Assembly: GCA_017744515.1 (NCBI GenBank) | Contig: JAGIBF010000034.1 | Span: forward strand, 1 to 64,000 | DNA from: Niastella sp. | GTDB taxonomy: Bacteria > Bacteroidota > Bacteroidia > Chitinophagales > Chitinophagaceae | Direction of reading: 5' to 3' | Length of the DNA stretch: 64,000 nucleotides | In this document: piece by piece, positions 53,628 to 63,098 of the stretch | Position numbering within the stretch: position 1 is the first letter of the stretch | Layout of the letters: each line of letters starts with the position of its first letter | The notes under the pieces: model-generated | What the model was told of the DNA's origin: nothing | Database searches by the model: none | What the model saw: the letters and a program-made list of their open reading frames with translations, nothing else | Translations under genes and position numbers: made by a program

Positions 53628-53694
53628 CGATTATTACAAGTGGTGTTTACCCTTGCCGACAAATGTATGCTAATAGCACCGGCGCAAACAAATC

Positions 53695-53889
53695 CTAAAC
53701 CTCTTTATTTTCTCCACTTAAAAAAGCAACAATATCCTTCCGGATAGGGCCTTTTGCCTGAATAGCCTTTTTTATTTCCTCGTGGCTCTTGTCAGGAAAC
53801 TGACGATGTAGATATTCTACCTCACTGGGGTCGTTGCTGTCCACGCGGATATCATCTTGCCTGCCCGTGTTTTGTTTATTATCTGCCAT
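53695..53889 (-). CDS. DUF3606 family small protein
   Basis: A 64-residue hydrophilic protein: MADNKQNTGRQDDIRVDSND then SEVEYLHRQF, SHEEIKKAI and IRKDIVAFL. The pattern of a DxxRVD-type start, a YWxxxF-like centre (EYLHRQF) and an xxVGxxxxxV-type end (AKGPIRKDIVAFL) matches DUF3606, which is common in Bacteroidota and proteobacteria. Function unknown. It lies 67 bases upstream of the GAF kinase on the same strand. Confidence 0.8.
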   Translation of the reverse strand: MADNKQNTGRQDDIRVDSNDPSEVEYLHRQFPDKSHEEIKKAIQAKGPIRKDIVAFLSGENKEV

Positions 53890-54180
53890 AACAATTTATT
53901 TGAAACAGATAAGTACAACATACATGCCCTTCGGCATTATTTTTTAAAGCAATGAAATATGGACCGGCAAACAGATAAAAGATCAATGGCATACAGAAGC
54001 TTTTGCTTCTGTGCAGGCATTGTTGCTGTTTCTACCGATTACTGCATCAACCTGTTTGCAATATTCCCCTTCCTCATTTGCTTGCAGGGATGGCTGAAAC
54101 AAAAAGCCATGCAGAAATTGAACTGGCATGGTATTTTGAAATAGATAAAAGCAAGCAAATCAACCGCAATTACTTTTCAC

Positions 54181-54621
54181 ATGAACACACTACAGCATGT
54201 ATTACTGGCAGATGATGATGCCGATGACCGAATGCTATTCCGCGATATTGTTAAAGACCTTGGGCTCAAATTGACCCTCCACACCGTAAACGATGGAGTA
54301 GAGCTAATGGAATTCCTGCAATCGGCAAAACAATTACCCGATGCACTGTTCCTCGACATCAACATGCCCAAAAAAGATGGCCTCACCTGTCTCCGGGAAA
54401 TAAAAGCCAGTGAGCAACTACAATCCCTGCCGGTGATCGTGTTTTCTAATTCTGAGAACATCATCCTTGTCGAAACGATGCTCAACGAAGGAGCAGCCTA
54501 CTTTGTGCGCAAACAGCACGGCTACAACAAAATGTTGAAACTCATAAACAAGCTGTTTGCATTCGATAAAAAGTCGCTCCGGCAGAAAAGAACGCTCACT
54601 GAATTCGTAGTAGGAGTTTGA
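54181..54621 (+). CDS. Single-domain response regulator (Rcp1-like receiver)
   Basis: A 146-residue receiver without an output domain. The acidic pocket is Asp11-Asp13 ([13 protein letters not shown]), the phospho-acceptor is Asp59 ([13 protein letters not shown]), the Ser in VIVFSNSEN takes the usual Thr/Ser position, and the Lys is in [12 protein letters not shown]. Such regulators pair with phytochrome-type or GAF kinases with an LQEPLR H-box, so the kinase at 52377 is the natural partner. The stop at 54621 is followed by the phosphoketolase gene; the two may be co-transcribed. Confidence 0.93.
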   Translation: MNTLQHVLLADDDADDRMLFRDIVKDLGLKLTLHTVNDGVELMEFLQSAKQLPDALFLDINMPKKDGLTCLREIKASEQLQSLPVIVFSNSENIILVETMLNEGAAYFVRKQHGYNKMLKLINKLFAFDKKSLRQKRTLTEFVVGV

Positions 54622-54667
54622 GGCGGTGTTTTTGCAGGCAATGCGATTACACCGCAAATCAGCAACA

Positions 54668-57025
54668 ATGCAAGCAAAAGCCGGCATGGACCTCCTGCAT
54701 AAGATCGACGCATACTGGCGGGCAGCCAATTACCTGTCTGTTGGACAGATTTACCTGCGCGATAACCCGTTGATGAAAGAGCCCCTGAAAATAGAACACA
54801 TCAAACAGATGCTTCTGGGCCATTGGGGAACTACGCCCGGACAAAACTTCATTTATGCCCACCTCAACCGCGTCATCACCCAATACGGCCTCGACATGCT
54901 CTACATCTCCGGGCCCGGACATGGCGGTCCGGCAATGGTAGCCAACACGTATCTCGAAGGCGCCTACACCGAGATCTATCCCGATATCACCCGCGATGAA
55001 GAAGGCATAAGAAAGCTATTCAAACAATTTTCATTTCCCGGCGGTATCCCCAGCCACGTGTCGCCCGAATGCCCCGGCTCCATGCACGAAGGCGGAGAAT
55101 TGGGCTATTCATTAAGCCATGCATTTGGCGCCGTGTTCGACAATCCTGGTCTTACCGTTGCCTGCGTTGTAGGCGATGGAGAAGCAGAGACCGGCCCGCT
55201 GGCCACCGCATGGCATTCCAATAAATTTCTCAACCCGGTCACTGATGGAGTAGTATTACCCATCCTTCACCTCAACGGCTATAAGATCGCTAACCCCACC
55301 ATATTTGCACGCATCGGTGAAGAAGAATTGATCAGCCTCTTCAAAGGCTATGGCTGGGAACCACACCTGCTGTCGGGCGATGAGCCGATGACGATGCACG
55401 AACAAATGGTGCAAACACTGGACACCGTTATAAAAAAAATACAACACATCAGGCAGGAAGCAGCCAACAACAAAAATGCGAAACGCCCTTCCTGGCCCAT
55501 GATCATTGTAAAAACACCCAAAGGATGGACAGGTCCCAAAACAGTCGACGGCCTGCCGGTAGAAGGCACCTTCCGTTCCCACCAGGTGCCCCTCAATGAG
55601 CCCGGTAAAAAGCCGGAACACCTCAAACAGTTGGAAGACTGGCTCCGGAGCTATAAACCCGAAGAACTGTTCGATACCAACGGCGCCTTATTGCCGGAGC
55701 TGGCCGCAATGGCGCCCTCTGGTGAAAAAAGGATGGGAGCCAATGTACACGCACACGGAGGCATACTGCGCGACCTGCGCATGCCCGATTTCAGGGAATA
55801 TGCCTTCAACGTGAAGAAACGCAGCCAGCAGGGACCAGGCGATACAAGGATATTGGGAAAATTCATCCGCGACGTGATCAGGCTCAACGAAGATCATCGA
55901 AATTTTCGGTTATTCGGTCCCGATGAAACACTATCCAACCGGCTCAACGATGTATTCGAAGCCACCAGCCGCCAGTGGCTGGCAGAAACCATCGACACCG
56001 ATGAGTTCCAGCAAAAAGACGGACGCGTCATGGAAATGTTGAGCGAACACCAGTGCGAAGGCTGGCTCGAAGGATACCTCCTCACCGGGCGCCATGGCCT
56101 GTTCAATTGCTACGAAGCATTCATTCATATTGTAGACTCCATGTTCAACCAGCATGCAAAATGGTTGAAGATGACCGCCCACCTCAATTGGCGCAGAAAA
56201 CTACCCTCACTCAATATATTACTCGCCTCCCACGTATGGCGGCAGGACCATAACGGGTTCACCCACCAGGACCCCGGTTTCATTGACCACGTAGTAAACA
56301 AAAAAGCATCCGTGGTGCGCGTATACCTCCCGCCCGATGCCAATTGCCTCCTCTCCGTCATGGACCATTGCCTTCAAAGCAGGCATTATGTAAATGTGGT
56401 GGTAGCGGGTAAGCACCCCTCGCCCCAATGGCTCACGATGGAAGAAACAGTAGTCCATTGCACCAAAGGCATCGGCATCTGGACCTGGGCAGGCAACGAT
56501 GAGAACGCCGATCCCGATGTGGTGATGGCATGCGCCGGAGATGTACCCACATTGGAAACCCTCGCCGCTGTATCCATTTTAAGAGAAAAGCTCCCGGAGT
56601 TGAAGATACGTGTGGTAAATGTAGTAGACCTCATGAAACTCCAAACCGAAACAGAACATCCCCACGGGTTGAACGATAAAGACTTCGATACCCTGTTCAC
56701 AAAAGACAAACCCGTCATCTTTGCTTTTCATGGATATCCCTGGCTCATTCACCGCCTCACCTACAAGCGCACCAACCACGACAATATCCATGTGCGCGGC
56801 TACAAAGAAGAAGGCACCATCACCACACCCTTCGACATGACGGTGCTGAATGATATGGACCGCTTCCACCTGGTGCAGGATGTTATCGACCGCCTGCCAC
56901 AGCTGGGCAGCCATGCCTCCTACCTCAAACAGGAAATGCAGGACAAACTGATACAACACCGCAACTACATCAATGAACATGGAGTAGATATGCCCGAAGT
57001 AAAAGAATGGAACTGGAAATATTAA
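54668..57025 (+). CDS. xfp: Phosphoketolase (Xfp family)
   Basis: A TPP enzyme of about 785 residues that splits xylulose-5-P and/or fructose-6-P with phosphate into acetyl-P and a shorter sugar phosphate. I start at ATG 54668 ([20 protein letters not shown]); ATG 54641 and GTG 54626 also lie in frame. Typical motifs: [72 protein letters not shown], and the TPP motif [19 protein letters not shown], with later HGAMxR-like and [13 protein letters not shown] parts. It is followed by ackA, giving an acetyl-P to acetate plus ATP shunt that bypasses lower glycolysis. Confidence 0.96.
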   Translation: MQAKAGMDLLHKIDAYWRAANYLSVGQIYLRDNPLMKEPLKIEHIKQMLLGHWGTTPGQNFIYAHLNRVITQYGLDMLYISGPGHGGPAMVANTYLEGAYTEIYPDITRDEEGIRKLFKQFSFPGGIPSHVSPECPGSMHEGGELGYSLSHAFGAVFDNPGLTVACVVGDGEAETGPLATAWHSNKFLNPVTDGVVLPILHLNGYKIANPTIFARIGEEELISLFKGYGWEPHLLSGDEPMTMHEQMVQTLDTVIKKIQHIRQEAANNKNAKRPSWPMIIVKTPKGWTGPKTVDGLPVEGTFRSHQVPLNEPGKKPEHLKQLEDWLRSYKPEELFDTNGALLPELAAMAPSGEKRMGANVHAHGGILRDLRMPDFREYAFNVKKRSQQGPGDTRILGKFIRDVIRLNEDHRNFRLFGPDETLSNRLNDVFEATSRQWLAETIDTDEFQQKDGRVMEMLSEHQCEGWLEGYLLTGRHGLFNCYEAFIHIVDSMFNQHAKWLKMTAHLNWRRKLPSLNILLASHVWRQDHNGFTHQDPGFIDHVVNKKASVVRVYLPPDANCLLSVMDHCLQSRHYVNVVVAGKHPSPQWLTMEETVVHCTKGIGIWTWAGNDENADPDVVMACAGDVPTLETLAAVSILREKLPELKIRVVNVVDLMKLQTETEHPHGLNDKDFDTLFTKDKPVIFAFHGYPWLIHRLTYKRTNHDNIHVRGYKEEGTITTPFDMTVLNDMDRFHLVQDVIDRLPQLGSHASYLKQEMQDKLIQHRNYINEHGVDMPEVKEWNWKY

Positions 57026-57037
57026 TACAATAACACC

Positions 57038-57153
57038 TGTCAGCCTGAACCTGTTTGTCAGTCTGAGCCTGTCTGTCAGTCTGAGCTTGTCTGTCAGTCT
57101 GAGCTTGTCTGTCAGTCTGAGCTTGTCTGTCAGTCTGAGCTTGTCGAAGACTC
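57038..57153 (+). repeat. CTGAGC array, 18-base period
   Basis: Six units TGTCAGTCTGAGCTTGTC with starts at 57038, 57056, 57074, 57092, 57110 and 57128; the first reads CAGCCTGAACC and the last runs into CTTGTCGAAGACTCC. It lies between phosphoketolase and acetate kinase, inside what should be one operon. Confidence 0.88.
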
Positions 57154-57186
57154 CTAAAAACAAACACACTTAAAAACACTTTTCCA

Positions 57187-58401
57187 ATGAAGATGCTGGT
57201 CATCAATGCAGGCAGCAGCACCCTTAAATTCCGGCTCTTCAAAATGCCGGAAGAAGAAATCCTTTGCACCGGCATTGCAGAAAGAATCGGAGCAGATAAG
57301 TCTTCCATTCAGGGCACCATTACCATCAACGGCACAGAACAAAAGATAGCACACCAGCAGCCCGTTGCAGACCATGCAGAAGCAGTGCGGCAGATAGCAC
57401 GGTTGCTCAGCCACGCCAGCCACCCGGTCATCAAAGACCCGTCGGAAGTAGAGGTGGTAGCCCATCGCGTCGTCCATGGCGGCAATTTTGAAGAAGCCAC
57501 CCTGATCACACCAGCCGTAAAAGAAAAGATCAGACAGCTCTTTCCATTTGCACCCCTCCACAATCCCGTCAGCTTCCGGTGCATCGAAGTAGCCACCGCC
57601 TTCTTTCCGGCAGCGCAGCAGGTAGCTGTTTTTGATACCGCTTTCCATTACCACCTGCCGCAGGTAGCATCGCAGTATGCACTCCCCCCGTCTTATTATA
57701 AGAACGATCAGATACGCGCCTGGGGCTTTCACGGCATCAGCCATAAATACGTCACCACACAGGCGCGCACATGGCTGCAAAAGCCTGACGCTAAAATGAT
57801 CAGCCTGCACCTTGGCAATGGATGCAGCATAGCCGCCGTGCACGGCGAACGTTCCCTCGACACCAGCATGGGCTTCAGCCCGGTAAGCGGATTGGTGATG
57901 GGCACACGCAGTGGCGACATCGACCCCTCCGTCATACTACACCTCATCACACAACACGGGTTCAGCACGGAATACATAGATACCTTGCTCAACAAACAAT
58001 CAGGCCTCCTTGGCCTCACCGGGCACAGCGATATGCGCGACGTACACAAAGCCGCAGCAGCAGGCAACCCCGAAGCACAGTTTGCACTGGCCCTGTACGC
58101 CTACCGCATCAAAAAATACATTGGTTCCTACACAGCAATCCTCAATGGATTGGATGCCCTCATCTTTACCGCCGGGGTAGGAGAGCACGACAGCGCTATG
58201 CGCGCCATGATTTGCAGCGACCTTTCCTTTTTACAGATCAGTCTCGATCCTGCGCGCAATGAACAACCAACTACGGATATCCGGGAAATACAGGACAAAA
58301 AACAGCCAGTGAAAATAATGGTCATACCCACCGATGAAGAGCTCGAAATGGCAAGGCAAAGCAGAAGATTTGTTAATACACAAGGTAATATCCAAAAATA
58401 A
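57187..58401 (+). CDS. ackA: Acetate kinase
   Basis: A 404-residue ASKHA-fold kinase converting acetyl-P and ADP to acetate and ATP. Motifs: VINAGSSTLKFRLF (with conserved Asn), VVAHRVVHGG (Arg), AVFDTAFHYHLP (catalytic Asp), GFHGISHKYV, SLHLGNGCSIAAV, GFSPVSGLVMGTRSGDIDPS, FTAGVGEHDSAMR and the C-terminal VIPTDEELEMAR. It begins 160 bases after phosphoketolase, the gap being a repeat array. Together they yield one ATP per acetyl-P. No pta gene is seen nearby. Confidence 0.97.
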   Translation: MKMLVINAGSSTLKFRLFKMPEEEILCTGIAERIGADKSSIQGTITINGTEQKIAHQQPVADHAEAVRQIARLLSHASHPVIKDPSEVEVVAHRVVHGGNFEEATLITPAVKEKIRQLFPFAPLHNPVSFRCIEVATAFFPAAQQVAVFDTAFHYHLPQVASQYALPPSYYKNDQIRAWGFHGISHKYVTTQARTWLQKPDAKMISLHLGNGCSIAAVHGERSLDTSMGFSPVSGLVMGTRSGDIDPSVILHLITQHGFSTEYIDTLLNKQSGLLGLTGHSDMRDVHKAAAAGNPEAQFALALYAYRIKKYIGSYTAILNGLDALIFTAGVGEHDSAMRAMICSDLSFLQISLDPARNEQPTTDIREIQDKKQPVKIMVIPTDEELEMARQSRRFVNTQGNIQK

Positions 58402-58448
58402 ATGGATATTGCTCTTATCACTTTCTTAATCCTATAACACGTTTAAAC

Positions 58449-58829
58449 ATGAAAAAAGTAACCGGACTCGGCGGCGTATTCTTTAAATGCGACAATCCCG
58501 CAGCAATGAACGACTGGTATTCCAAAAACCTTGGCATAGCTACCAGCGAATACGGAGCCACCTTTGAATGGAGGCAGGCCGAAGACCCGGATAAAAAAGG
58601 ATCTACTGCCTGGTGCACCTTCCCGGCCAACACCAAATATTTCAATCCCTCTACCAAACCATTTATGGTAAACTACCGCGTAGAGAATCTTGTAGCGCTG
58701 GTAGAAGAACTAAAACAGAACAACGTCACCATCGTCGATGAGATCGCAGAATACGACTACGGTAAATTCATACACATCCTCGACCCCGAAGGAAACATCA
58801 TCGAGCTCTGGGAACCCAAAGATGAGTAA
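58449..58829 (+). CDS. VOC/glyoxalase superfamily protein
   Basis: A 126-residue protein with the two beta-alpha-beta-beta-beta modules of the vicinal oxygen chelate fold: VTGLGGVFFKCDNPAAMNDW then YSKNLGIATSEYGATFEW, and VNYRVENLVALVEELKQNNV followed by GKFIHILDPEGNIIELWEP. The Glu in NIIELWEP and the residues in GGVFFKC are likely metal ligands or their replacements. Substrate unknown; relatives detoxify aldehydes or antibiotics. It lies 47 bases after ackA on the same strand. Confidence 0.88.
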   Translation: MKKVTGLGGVFFKCDNPAAMNDWYSKNLGIATSEYGATFEWRQAEDPDKKGSTAWCTFPANTKYFNPSTKPFMVNYRVENLVALVEELKQNNVTIVDEIAEYDYGKFIHILDPEGNIIELWEPKDE

Positions 58830-58840
58830 GATCGTGGCTG

Positions 58841-58888
58841 CTCTGCGAAGCTCGCAGCCTCGCAGCGCTGTTTCCGGGCCTCTGGCCC
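58841..58888. repeat. Hairpin repeat with GGGCC-TCT-GGCCC core
   Basis: CTGCGA-agc-TCGCAG (58843-58857) is followed by GGGCCTCTGGCCC (58876-58888). The TCT loop flanked by GCC/GGC is the same as in the two hairpins at 33958 and 33988, and the leading CTCTGCGAag matches the CTCTGCGAG there. Confidence 0.6.
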
Positions 58889-58918
58889 ACTTCACGGATC
58901 CCAATCCAAAAATAATTT

Positions 58919-58951
58919 TTGCAACTCCAACGATAATCGTAATATTGCGAT
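58919..58951 (+). promoter_or_regulatory. arsR promoter with overlapping 16-bp operator
   Basis: TTG (58919-58921), 18 bases, then TAATATTG (58940-58947), close to TAnnTTTG. The near-perfect palindrome ATCGTAATATTGCGAT (58936-58951) covers the -7 box, so ArsR bound there would block RNA polymerase. It ends 4 bases before the arsR ATG. Confidence 0.65.
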
Positions 58952-58955
58952 AGAT

Positions 58956-59285
58956 ATGGGACTCACGAAATCGGAAATATTTACAGACAAACAGAACAAG
59001 CTGGCACAAATGATGAAAGCGTTGGCCCATCCCGCCCGCATTGCCATTATTCAGTACCTTGTCAAATCACAGGCATGCGTTTGCGGTGATCTGGTAGAAG
59101 AGCTGGGCCTTGCCCAGGCCACCATCAGTCAGCACCTCAAAGAGCTCAAAACCGCCGGACTGATACAAGGCACCATCGAGGGCACCAGCGTTTGCTATTG
59201 CATCGACCCCAAAGTATGGAATCAGTACCGTTCCGCCTTTGATACCTTCTTTGTATCCTATGTAAACAAAGACAAATGCTGCTAA
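58956..59285 (+). CDS. arsR: ArsR family arsenic-responsive repressor
   Basis: A 109-residue winged-helix repressor. The helix-turn-helix is at about 44-75 (CGDLVEELGLAQATISQHLK). Two cysteines at Cys41 and Cys43 (QACVCGDLV) lie at the start of the DNA-binding region, as in the classical ArsR ELCVCDL metal site, and a terminal Cys108-Cys109 pair may add ligands. Binding of arsenite would release DNA. The 16-bp palindrome over its own promoter and a second copy before arsM are its expected operators. First gene of arsR-arsM-arsC. Confidence 0.95.
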   Translation: MGLTKSEIFTDKQNKLAQMMKALAHPARIAIIQYLVKSQACVCGDLVEELGLAQATISQHLKELKTAGLIQGTIEGTSVCYCIDPKVWNQYRSAFDTFFVSYVNKDKCC

Positions 59286-59306
59286 GCATTTTTTTTGCAC
59301 CAATTA

Positions 59307-59322
59307 ATCGCAATATTGCAAT
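59307..59322 (+). promoter_or_regulatory. Second copy of the ArsR operator, upstream of arsM
   Basis: ATCGCAATATTGCAAT matches the operator before arsR at 14 of 16 positions and is again palindromic. It lies in the 58-base arsR-arsM gap. No good promoter spacing is seen here, so it may serve as an auxiliary site or control an internal promoter. Confidence 0.6.
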
Positions 59323-59343
59323 AAACCAATAAATAGCAAAGCC

Positions 59344-60192
59344 ATGCAAACAACAGAACAACTAAAAGAAATGGTAAGGCAGAAATACAGCGACATTGCC
59401 TTGCAGGACAAAACCGAAAATGCAGCCTCCTGCTGCGGTTCTGGTTGCTGTTCGATCGAAACAGCCAACATCATGACAGATGATTATTCCACACTCCAGG
59501 GCTACAATCCGGAGGCTGACCTCGGATTGGGTTGCGGACTACCCACGCAGTTTGCTAAGATCAAAAAAGGAGATGTGGTCATTGATCTGGGTTCAGGCGC
59601 TGGCAACGATGCCTTTATAGCAAGAGCAGAAACTGGTGAGACGGGAAAAGTAATCGGTATAGATTTCACCCCGGCCATGATCGCCAAAGCCCGCGGGAAT
59701 GCGGAAAAGTTAGGCTTCCACAATGTAGAATTCCGGCAGGGCGATATAGAGAACATGCCGGTGTCGGACAACGTAGCCGATGTCATTGTAAGCAATTGCG
59801 TATTGAACCTGGTGCCCAACAAAGACGGCGTGATCAAAGACATCTACCGTGTGCTCAAACCCGGCGCACATTTCAGTATCTCCGATATTGTGCTGGAAGG
59901 CAATCTTCCCGCTGCTATTCAACAGGCCGCTGAAATGTATGCCGGCTGCGTATCCGGCGCTATACAAAAACAGGTTTACCTCGGGTTGATCGAAGCAAAA
60001 GGATTCACCAACATCACCATCCAGAAAGAAAAAGTCATCCACATTCCCGATGATATTTTATCAGGCTACCTCTCGCAGGAAGAAATAACCCAATTCAGGA
60101 ATGGCAATACCGGCATCTATAGCATTACCGTATATGCAGAAAAACCAACCAAAGAAACAAACTGTTGTGGCGCTGATTGCTGCAATGAATAA
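59344..60192 (+). CDS. arsM: Arsenite S-adenosylmethionine methyltransferase
   Basis: A 282-residue enzyme that methylates As(III) to less toxic or volatile forms. The SAM site is DLGSGAGND at 81-89, with IGIDFTPAMIAKAR and QGDIENMPV. The three As-binding cysteines are Cys64 (GLGCGLP), Cys152 (SNCVLNLVP) and Cys202 (YAGCVSGAI). Extra cysteine clusters stand at 30-36 (CCGSGCC) and at the C-terminus (NCCGADCCNE), as in many bacterial ArsM. It follows arsR and precedes arsC by 15 bases. No arsenite efflux gene is in the operon, so methylation may be the main exit route locally. Confidence 0.96.
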   Translation: MQTTEQLKEMVRQKYSDIALQDKTENAASCCGSGCCSIETANIMTDDYSTLQGYNPEADLGLGCGLPTQFAKIKKGDVVIDLGSGAGNDAFIARAETGETGKVIGIDFTPAMIAKARGNAEKLGFHNVEFRQGDIENMPVSDNVADVIVSNCVLNLVPNKDGVIKDIYRVLKPGAHFSISDIVLEGNLPAAIQQAAEMYAGCVSGAIQKQVYLGLIEAKGFTNITIQKEKVIHIPDDILSGYLSQEEITQFRNGNTGIYSITVYAEKPTKETNCCGADCCNE

Positions 60193-60207
60193 GAAGTAGT
60201 AGAATAT

Positions 60208-60621
60208 ATGAAAAAGATATTAGTACTCTGTACAGGAAACAGTTGCCGCAGCCAAATGGCCGAAGGCTATTTAAGGTATTTTGCCAAAGATCAGGCAGAA
60301 GTCTATAGCGCAGGCGTCGAAGCCCACGGAGTTAATCCTAAGGCAATAGCAATTATGCAGGAAGATAGAATTGATATATCCGGCCATACTTCGAACACCA
60401 TCGATGAATACAGGGATATTGATTTCGACTTTGTAATTACAGTATGCGATAATGCCAAAGAGCGCTGCCCTTACTTTCCCGCCAGGGCCGAGAAGTTTCA
60501 CCACAATTTCGCCGATCCGGCCAAAGCTTCAGGCACACCATCAGCCGTCATGCAGCAATTCAGAGAAGTGCGCGATGAGATCAAAGCCTATTGTCAGGCA
60601 TTTATTTCCCTTCATACCTGA
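60208..60621 (+). CDS. arsC: Arsenate reductase, thioredoxin-coupled (LMW-phosphatase fold)
   Basis: A 137-residue enzyme reducing As(V) to As(III). The phosphatase-like loop is CTGNSCRS at Cys8-Ser15, and the relay cysteines are Cys80 and Cys87 (VITVCDNAKERCPYF), the same triad as in the Staphylococcus plasmid-type ArsC that is recycled by thioredoxin. The late Asp in NFADPAKASG completes the site. It lies last in the arsRMC operon and makes the substrate for ArsM. Confidence 0.95.
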   Translation: MKKILVLCTGNSCRSQMAEGYLRYFAKDQAEVYSAGVEAHGVNPKAIAIMQEDRIDISGHTSNTIDEYRDIDFDFVITVCDNAKERCPYFPARAEKFHHNFADPAKASGTPSAVMQQFREVRDEIKAYCQAFISLHT

Positions 60622-60649
60622 CCAGGTATAATCCTTGTGATCGTTCAAA

Positions 60650-60680
60650 TAAACAAAGCCCCGTATAGAAATACGGGGCT
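60650..60680 (-). terminator. Terminator of the catalase gene, AGAA loop
   Basis: A perfect 10-bp stem AGCCCCGTAT/ATACGGGGCT (60657-60666 with 60671-60680). On the minus strand it is followed by TTGTTTATTT. The CCGTATagaaATACGG core is the same as in the terminator at 48341. It could also serve the convergent arsC end, although the plus-strand side has only two Ts. Confidence 0.7.
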
Positions 60681-60892
60681 TAACTAATCAAATTCGTTAA
60701 CCATTAAACCTTATCCTTTTTATTATAACAGCTAAACCGGCTTTTTGTACCAAAGCCTCTACATCTTTTTTCAAAAAAACACCAATTGCTTGATCCCCGT
60801 CAATCAACTGCGGCACTACCAGCCCTGCAAAAAGAGGAGAATAAAAAACTCACTGAGAGTCATTCCCTGCAGTTTGCAATACTTATCATGCT

Positions 60893-63082
60893 TTATGCAG
60901 GTACCTCTTTGGAAGATTCCCGTTCCCAGAAACGATGTTCACCAATTGCCTGGATAAAACGGCTGGCCAGTCTTTTAAAATTCGCTTCTATCACTACACC
61001 ATTGCCCTCCTGTACATCCTCCTGCGGCTGCATGCTCAGCACCTTCTTGCCAAAGTATGTATTTTCTAACACGGGTGAAGCCGCCGCGTCAAAGGCAATA
61101 GCTTTACAATGACGATATGCCTCGTTTAAGAAATGTATGGCATCCGCATTATCCGCTATGGTGGCCACACTATTGTCGCCACCTGGCACATACACCGCAT
61201 CGTACAATACAGAGGCAACCGTAAGTAAGCTCTTATCAACTTTTATGGCAGTATCGTTTTCGGCAAGGATCTCTCCAAGCCGGGGAGCCACCACCTCCGG
61301 TACGGCACCCTGTGCCTGCAGCGCATTTTTAATAGTAGTTAGCGACGCTTCATTTACCCCTTCTGCCGCCAATATAGCTACTTTGCGGGTCCTGATATTT
61401 CCTTTTATAGTATTGGCCATGCTGAGAGCAGGGGAGCGGTCTACAGAACCCTCCACCTTTACAGGCTGGTACTTTTTCGGATTGCCATCTGCGGGAATAC
61501 TATGGTTCATAGGCTGTTCCGGTTTCTTAGGCACTTCAAGTCCGAGGTTATAGGCTACTTCAGCAGCAAGCCCTTTATCCACCTGGGCCAGGATCCCCAG
61601 CATACGTTGGCGGATAACCACTGTTTCAACCTTCCCAAGTTCGAAACTAAATGCTTTTACGATATGAGCTTTTTCAACATCCGACTGACTGTTATAAAAC
61701 AGCGTAGCCTGGCTGAAATGATCAAAGAAGCTGCGGCTTCTTTCCCTTACTTTTTTGGCATCGATCCTTTCAGTGTAAGAAGAAAAACCACCCTCAGCCA
61801 GCTTGGCTTGATAAGGACAGCCACCACCCAGTGAGTTTGGATGATAACTGGTTCTGCCTTGGTTGATGGTCTGACGCATATGACCATCCCGTTGATTATT
61901 GTGAACAGGAACAATTGGACGATTGATAGGGATTTCCTGGAAATTAGGACCACCCAGCCGGATAAGTTGCGTATCCGTATACGAAAACAAACGACCTTGT
62001 AACAACGGATCATTGGTAAAATCAATACCCGGTACCACATGACCTACATGAAAAGCTACCTGCTCGGTTTCTGCAAAGAAATTATCAGGGTTGCGGTTCA
62101 GGGTCAGTTTACCGATACGCATCACCGGTACCAGCTCTTCCGGGATAAGCTTGGTAGGGTCCAGCAGATCGAAGTCGAAAGACATCTCATCCTTTTCTGC
62201 AACGATCTGAACCCCCAGTTCCCATTCAGGAAAATTACCGCTTTCAATAGCCTCCCACAGATCGCGGCGATGAAAGTCAGGGTCTTTGCCGGAGATCTTC
62301 TGCGCTTCGTCCCAGGCAACAGAGTGAACACCCAATAGAGGCTTCCAGTGAAACTTCACAAAACACGCTTTCCCCTGTTCATTCACAAACCGGAAAGTGT
62401 GAACACCGAAACCCTCCATCATCCGGTAGCTCCTTGGAATAGCCCGGTCACTCATAACCCACGTGATCATATGGGCAGATTCAGGCATTAGCGAAATAAA
62501 GTCCCAGAATGTATCGTGAGCCGAAGCTGCCTGCGGTATCTCATTGTGCGGCTCAGGCTTTACCGCATGAATAAGATCAGGAAATTTTATAGCATCCTGT
62601 ATAAAAAACACAGGCATATTATTGCCCACCAGATCGAAATTGCCCTCCTGGGTATAAAACTTCACAGCAAATCCGCGTACATCCCTCGCCAGATCAGTTG
62701 ATCCGCGCGAACCCGCCACCGTCGAGAAGCGCACAAATACGGGCGTTTCAAGAGAAGTGTCATTTAAGAAAGCAGCCCTTGTGTACTTTGCCATAGGCTC
62801 ATAAACCCTGAAAACACCATGAGCAGCAGCCCCACGGGCATGCACGATCCGCTCAGGAATGCGCTCATGATCAAAGTGGGTCATTTTCTCCCGGAAAATA
62901 AAATCCTCCATTAGCGTAGGGCCTCTGTCGCCAGCCTTCAAAGAGTTTTGGTCATCGTTTATCTTGACACCGGTATTAGTCGTCATGAATTGGTCGGTAC
63001 CGTTTTCCTTATCAGGCGTAAGCTCATTGATCTTGTCATTAGTGGTGCCGGAGGCGGCAGCTTTACTTTTTTTGGGAGGCAT
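60893..63082 (-). CDS. katE: Large-subunit monofunctional catalase, HPII/KatE type
   Basis: A 729-residue haem catalase with a C-terminal DJ-1/class I glutamine amidotransferase-like domain, the clade 2 layout of E. coli HPII. The N-terminal extension [12 protein letters not shown] is basic and soluble. The distal His is in [13 protein letters not shown], the Asn in [20 protein letters not shown], and the proximal Tyr in [15 protein letters not shown]. The added domain (about 575-720) starts [16 protein letters not shown] and continues with [20 protein letters not shown]. It breaks down hydrogen peroxide in the cytoplasm, probably in stationary or stress phase. An 8-bp palindrome lies 16 bases before its ATG. 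Confidence 0.97.
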   Translation of the reverse strand: MPPKKSKAAASGTTNDKINELTPDKENGTDQFMTTNTGVKINDDQNSLKAGDRGPTLMEDFIFREKMTHFDHERIPERIVHARGAAAHGVFRVYEPMAKYTRAAFLNDTSLETPVFVRFSTVAGSRGSTDLARDVRGFAVKFYTQEGNFDLVGNNMPVFFIQDAIKFPDLIHAVKPEPHNEIPQAASAHDTFWDFISLMPESAHMITWVMSDRAIPRSYRMMEGFGVHTFRFVNEQGKACFVKFHWKPLLGVHSVAWDEAQKISGKDPDFHRRDLWEAIESGNFPEWELGVQIVAEKDEMSFDFDLLDPTKLIPEELVPVMRIGKLTLNRNPDNFFAETEQVAFHVGHVVPGIDFTNDPLLQGRLFSYTDTQLIRLGGPNFQEIPINRPIVPVHNNQRDGHMRQTINQGRTSYHPNSLGGGCPYQAKLAEGGFSSYTERIDAKKVRERSRSFFDHFSQATLFYNSQSDVEKAHIVKAFSFELGKVETVVIRQRMLGILAQVDKGLAAEVAYNLGLEVPKKPEQPMNHSIPADGNPKKYQPVKVEGSVDRSPALSMANTIKGNIRTRKVAILAAEGVNEASLTTIKNALQAQGAVPEVVAPRLGEILAENDTAIKVDKSLLTVASVLYDAVYVPGGDNSVATIADNADAIHFLNEAYRHCKAIAFDAAASPVLENTYFGKKVLSMQPQEDVQEGNGVVIEANFKRLASRFIQAIGEHRFWERESSKEVPA

Positions 63083-63098
63083 GGGTAATCGCTTTGGT

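Noticed and set aside
53959..54215. Small plus-strand ORFs of 61 and 70 codons upstream of the single-domain response regulator
   Set aside because: Overlapping frames with cysteine-rich, non-protein-like sequence; they fill a 290-base gap with no supporting motif.
46384..57153. Possible CRISPR arrays at the 18- and 19-base tandem repeats
   Set aside because: The units are contiguous or nearly so, without unique spacers of 30-40 bases, and no cas genes are near.
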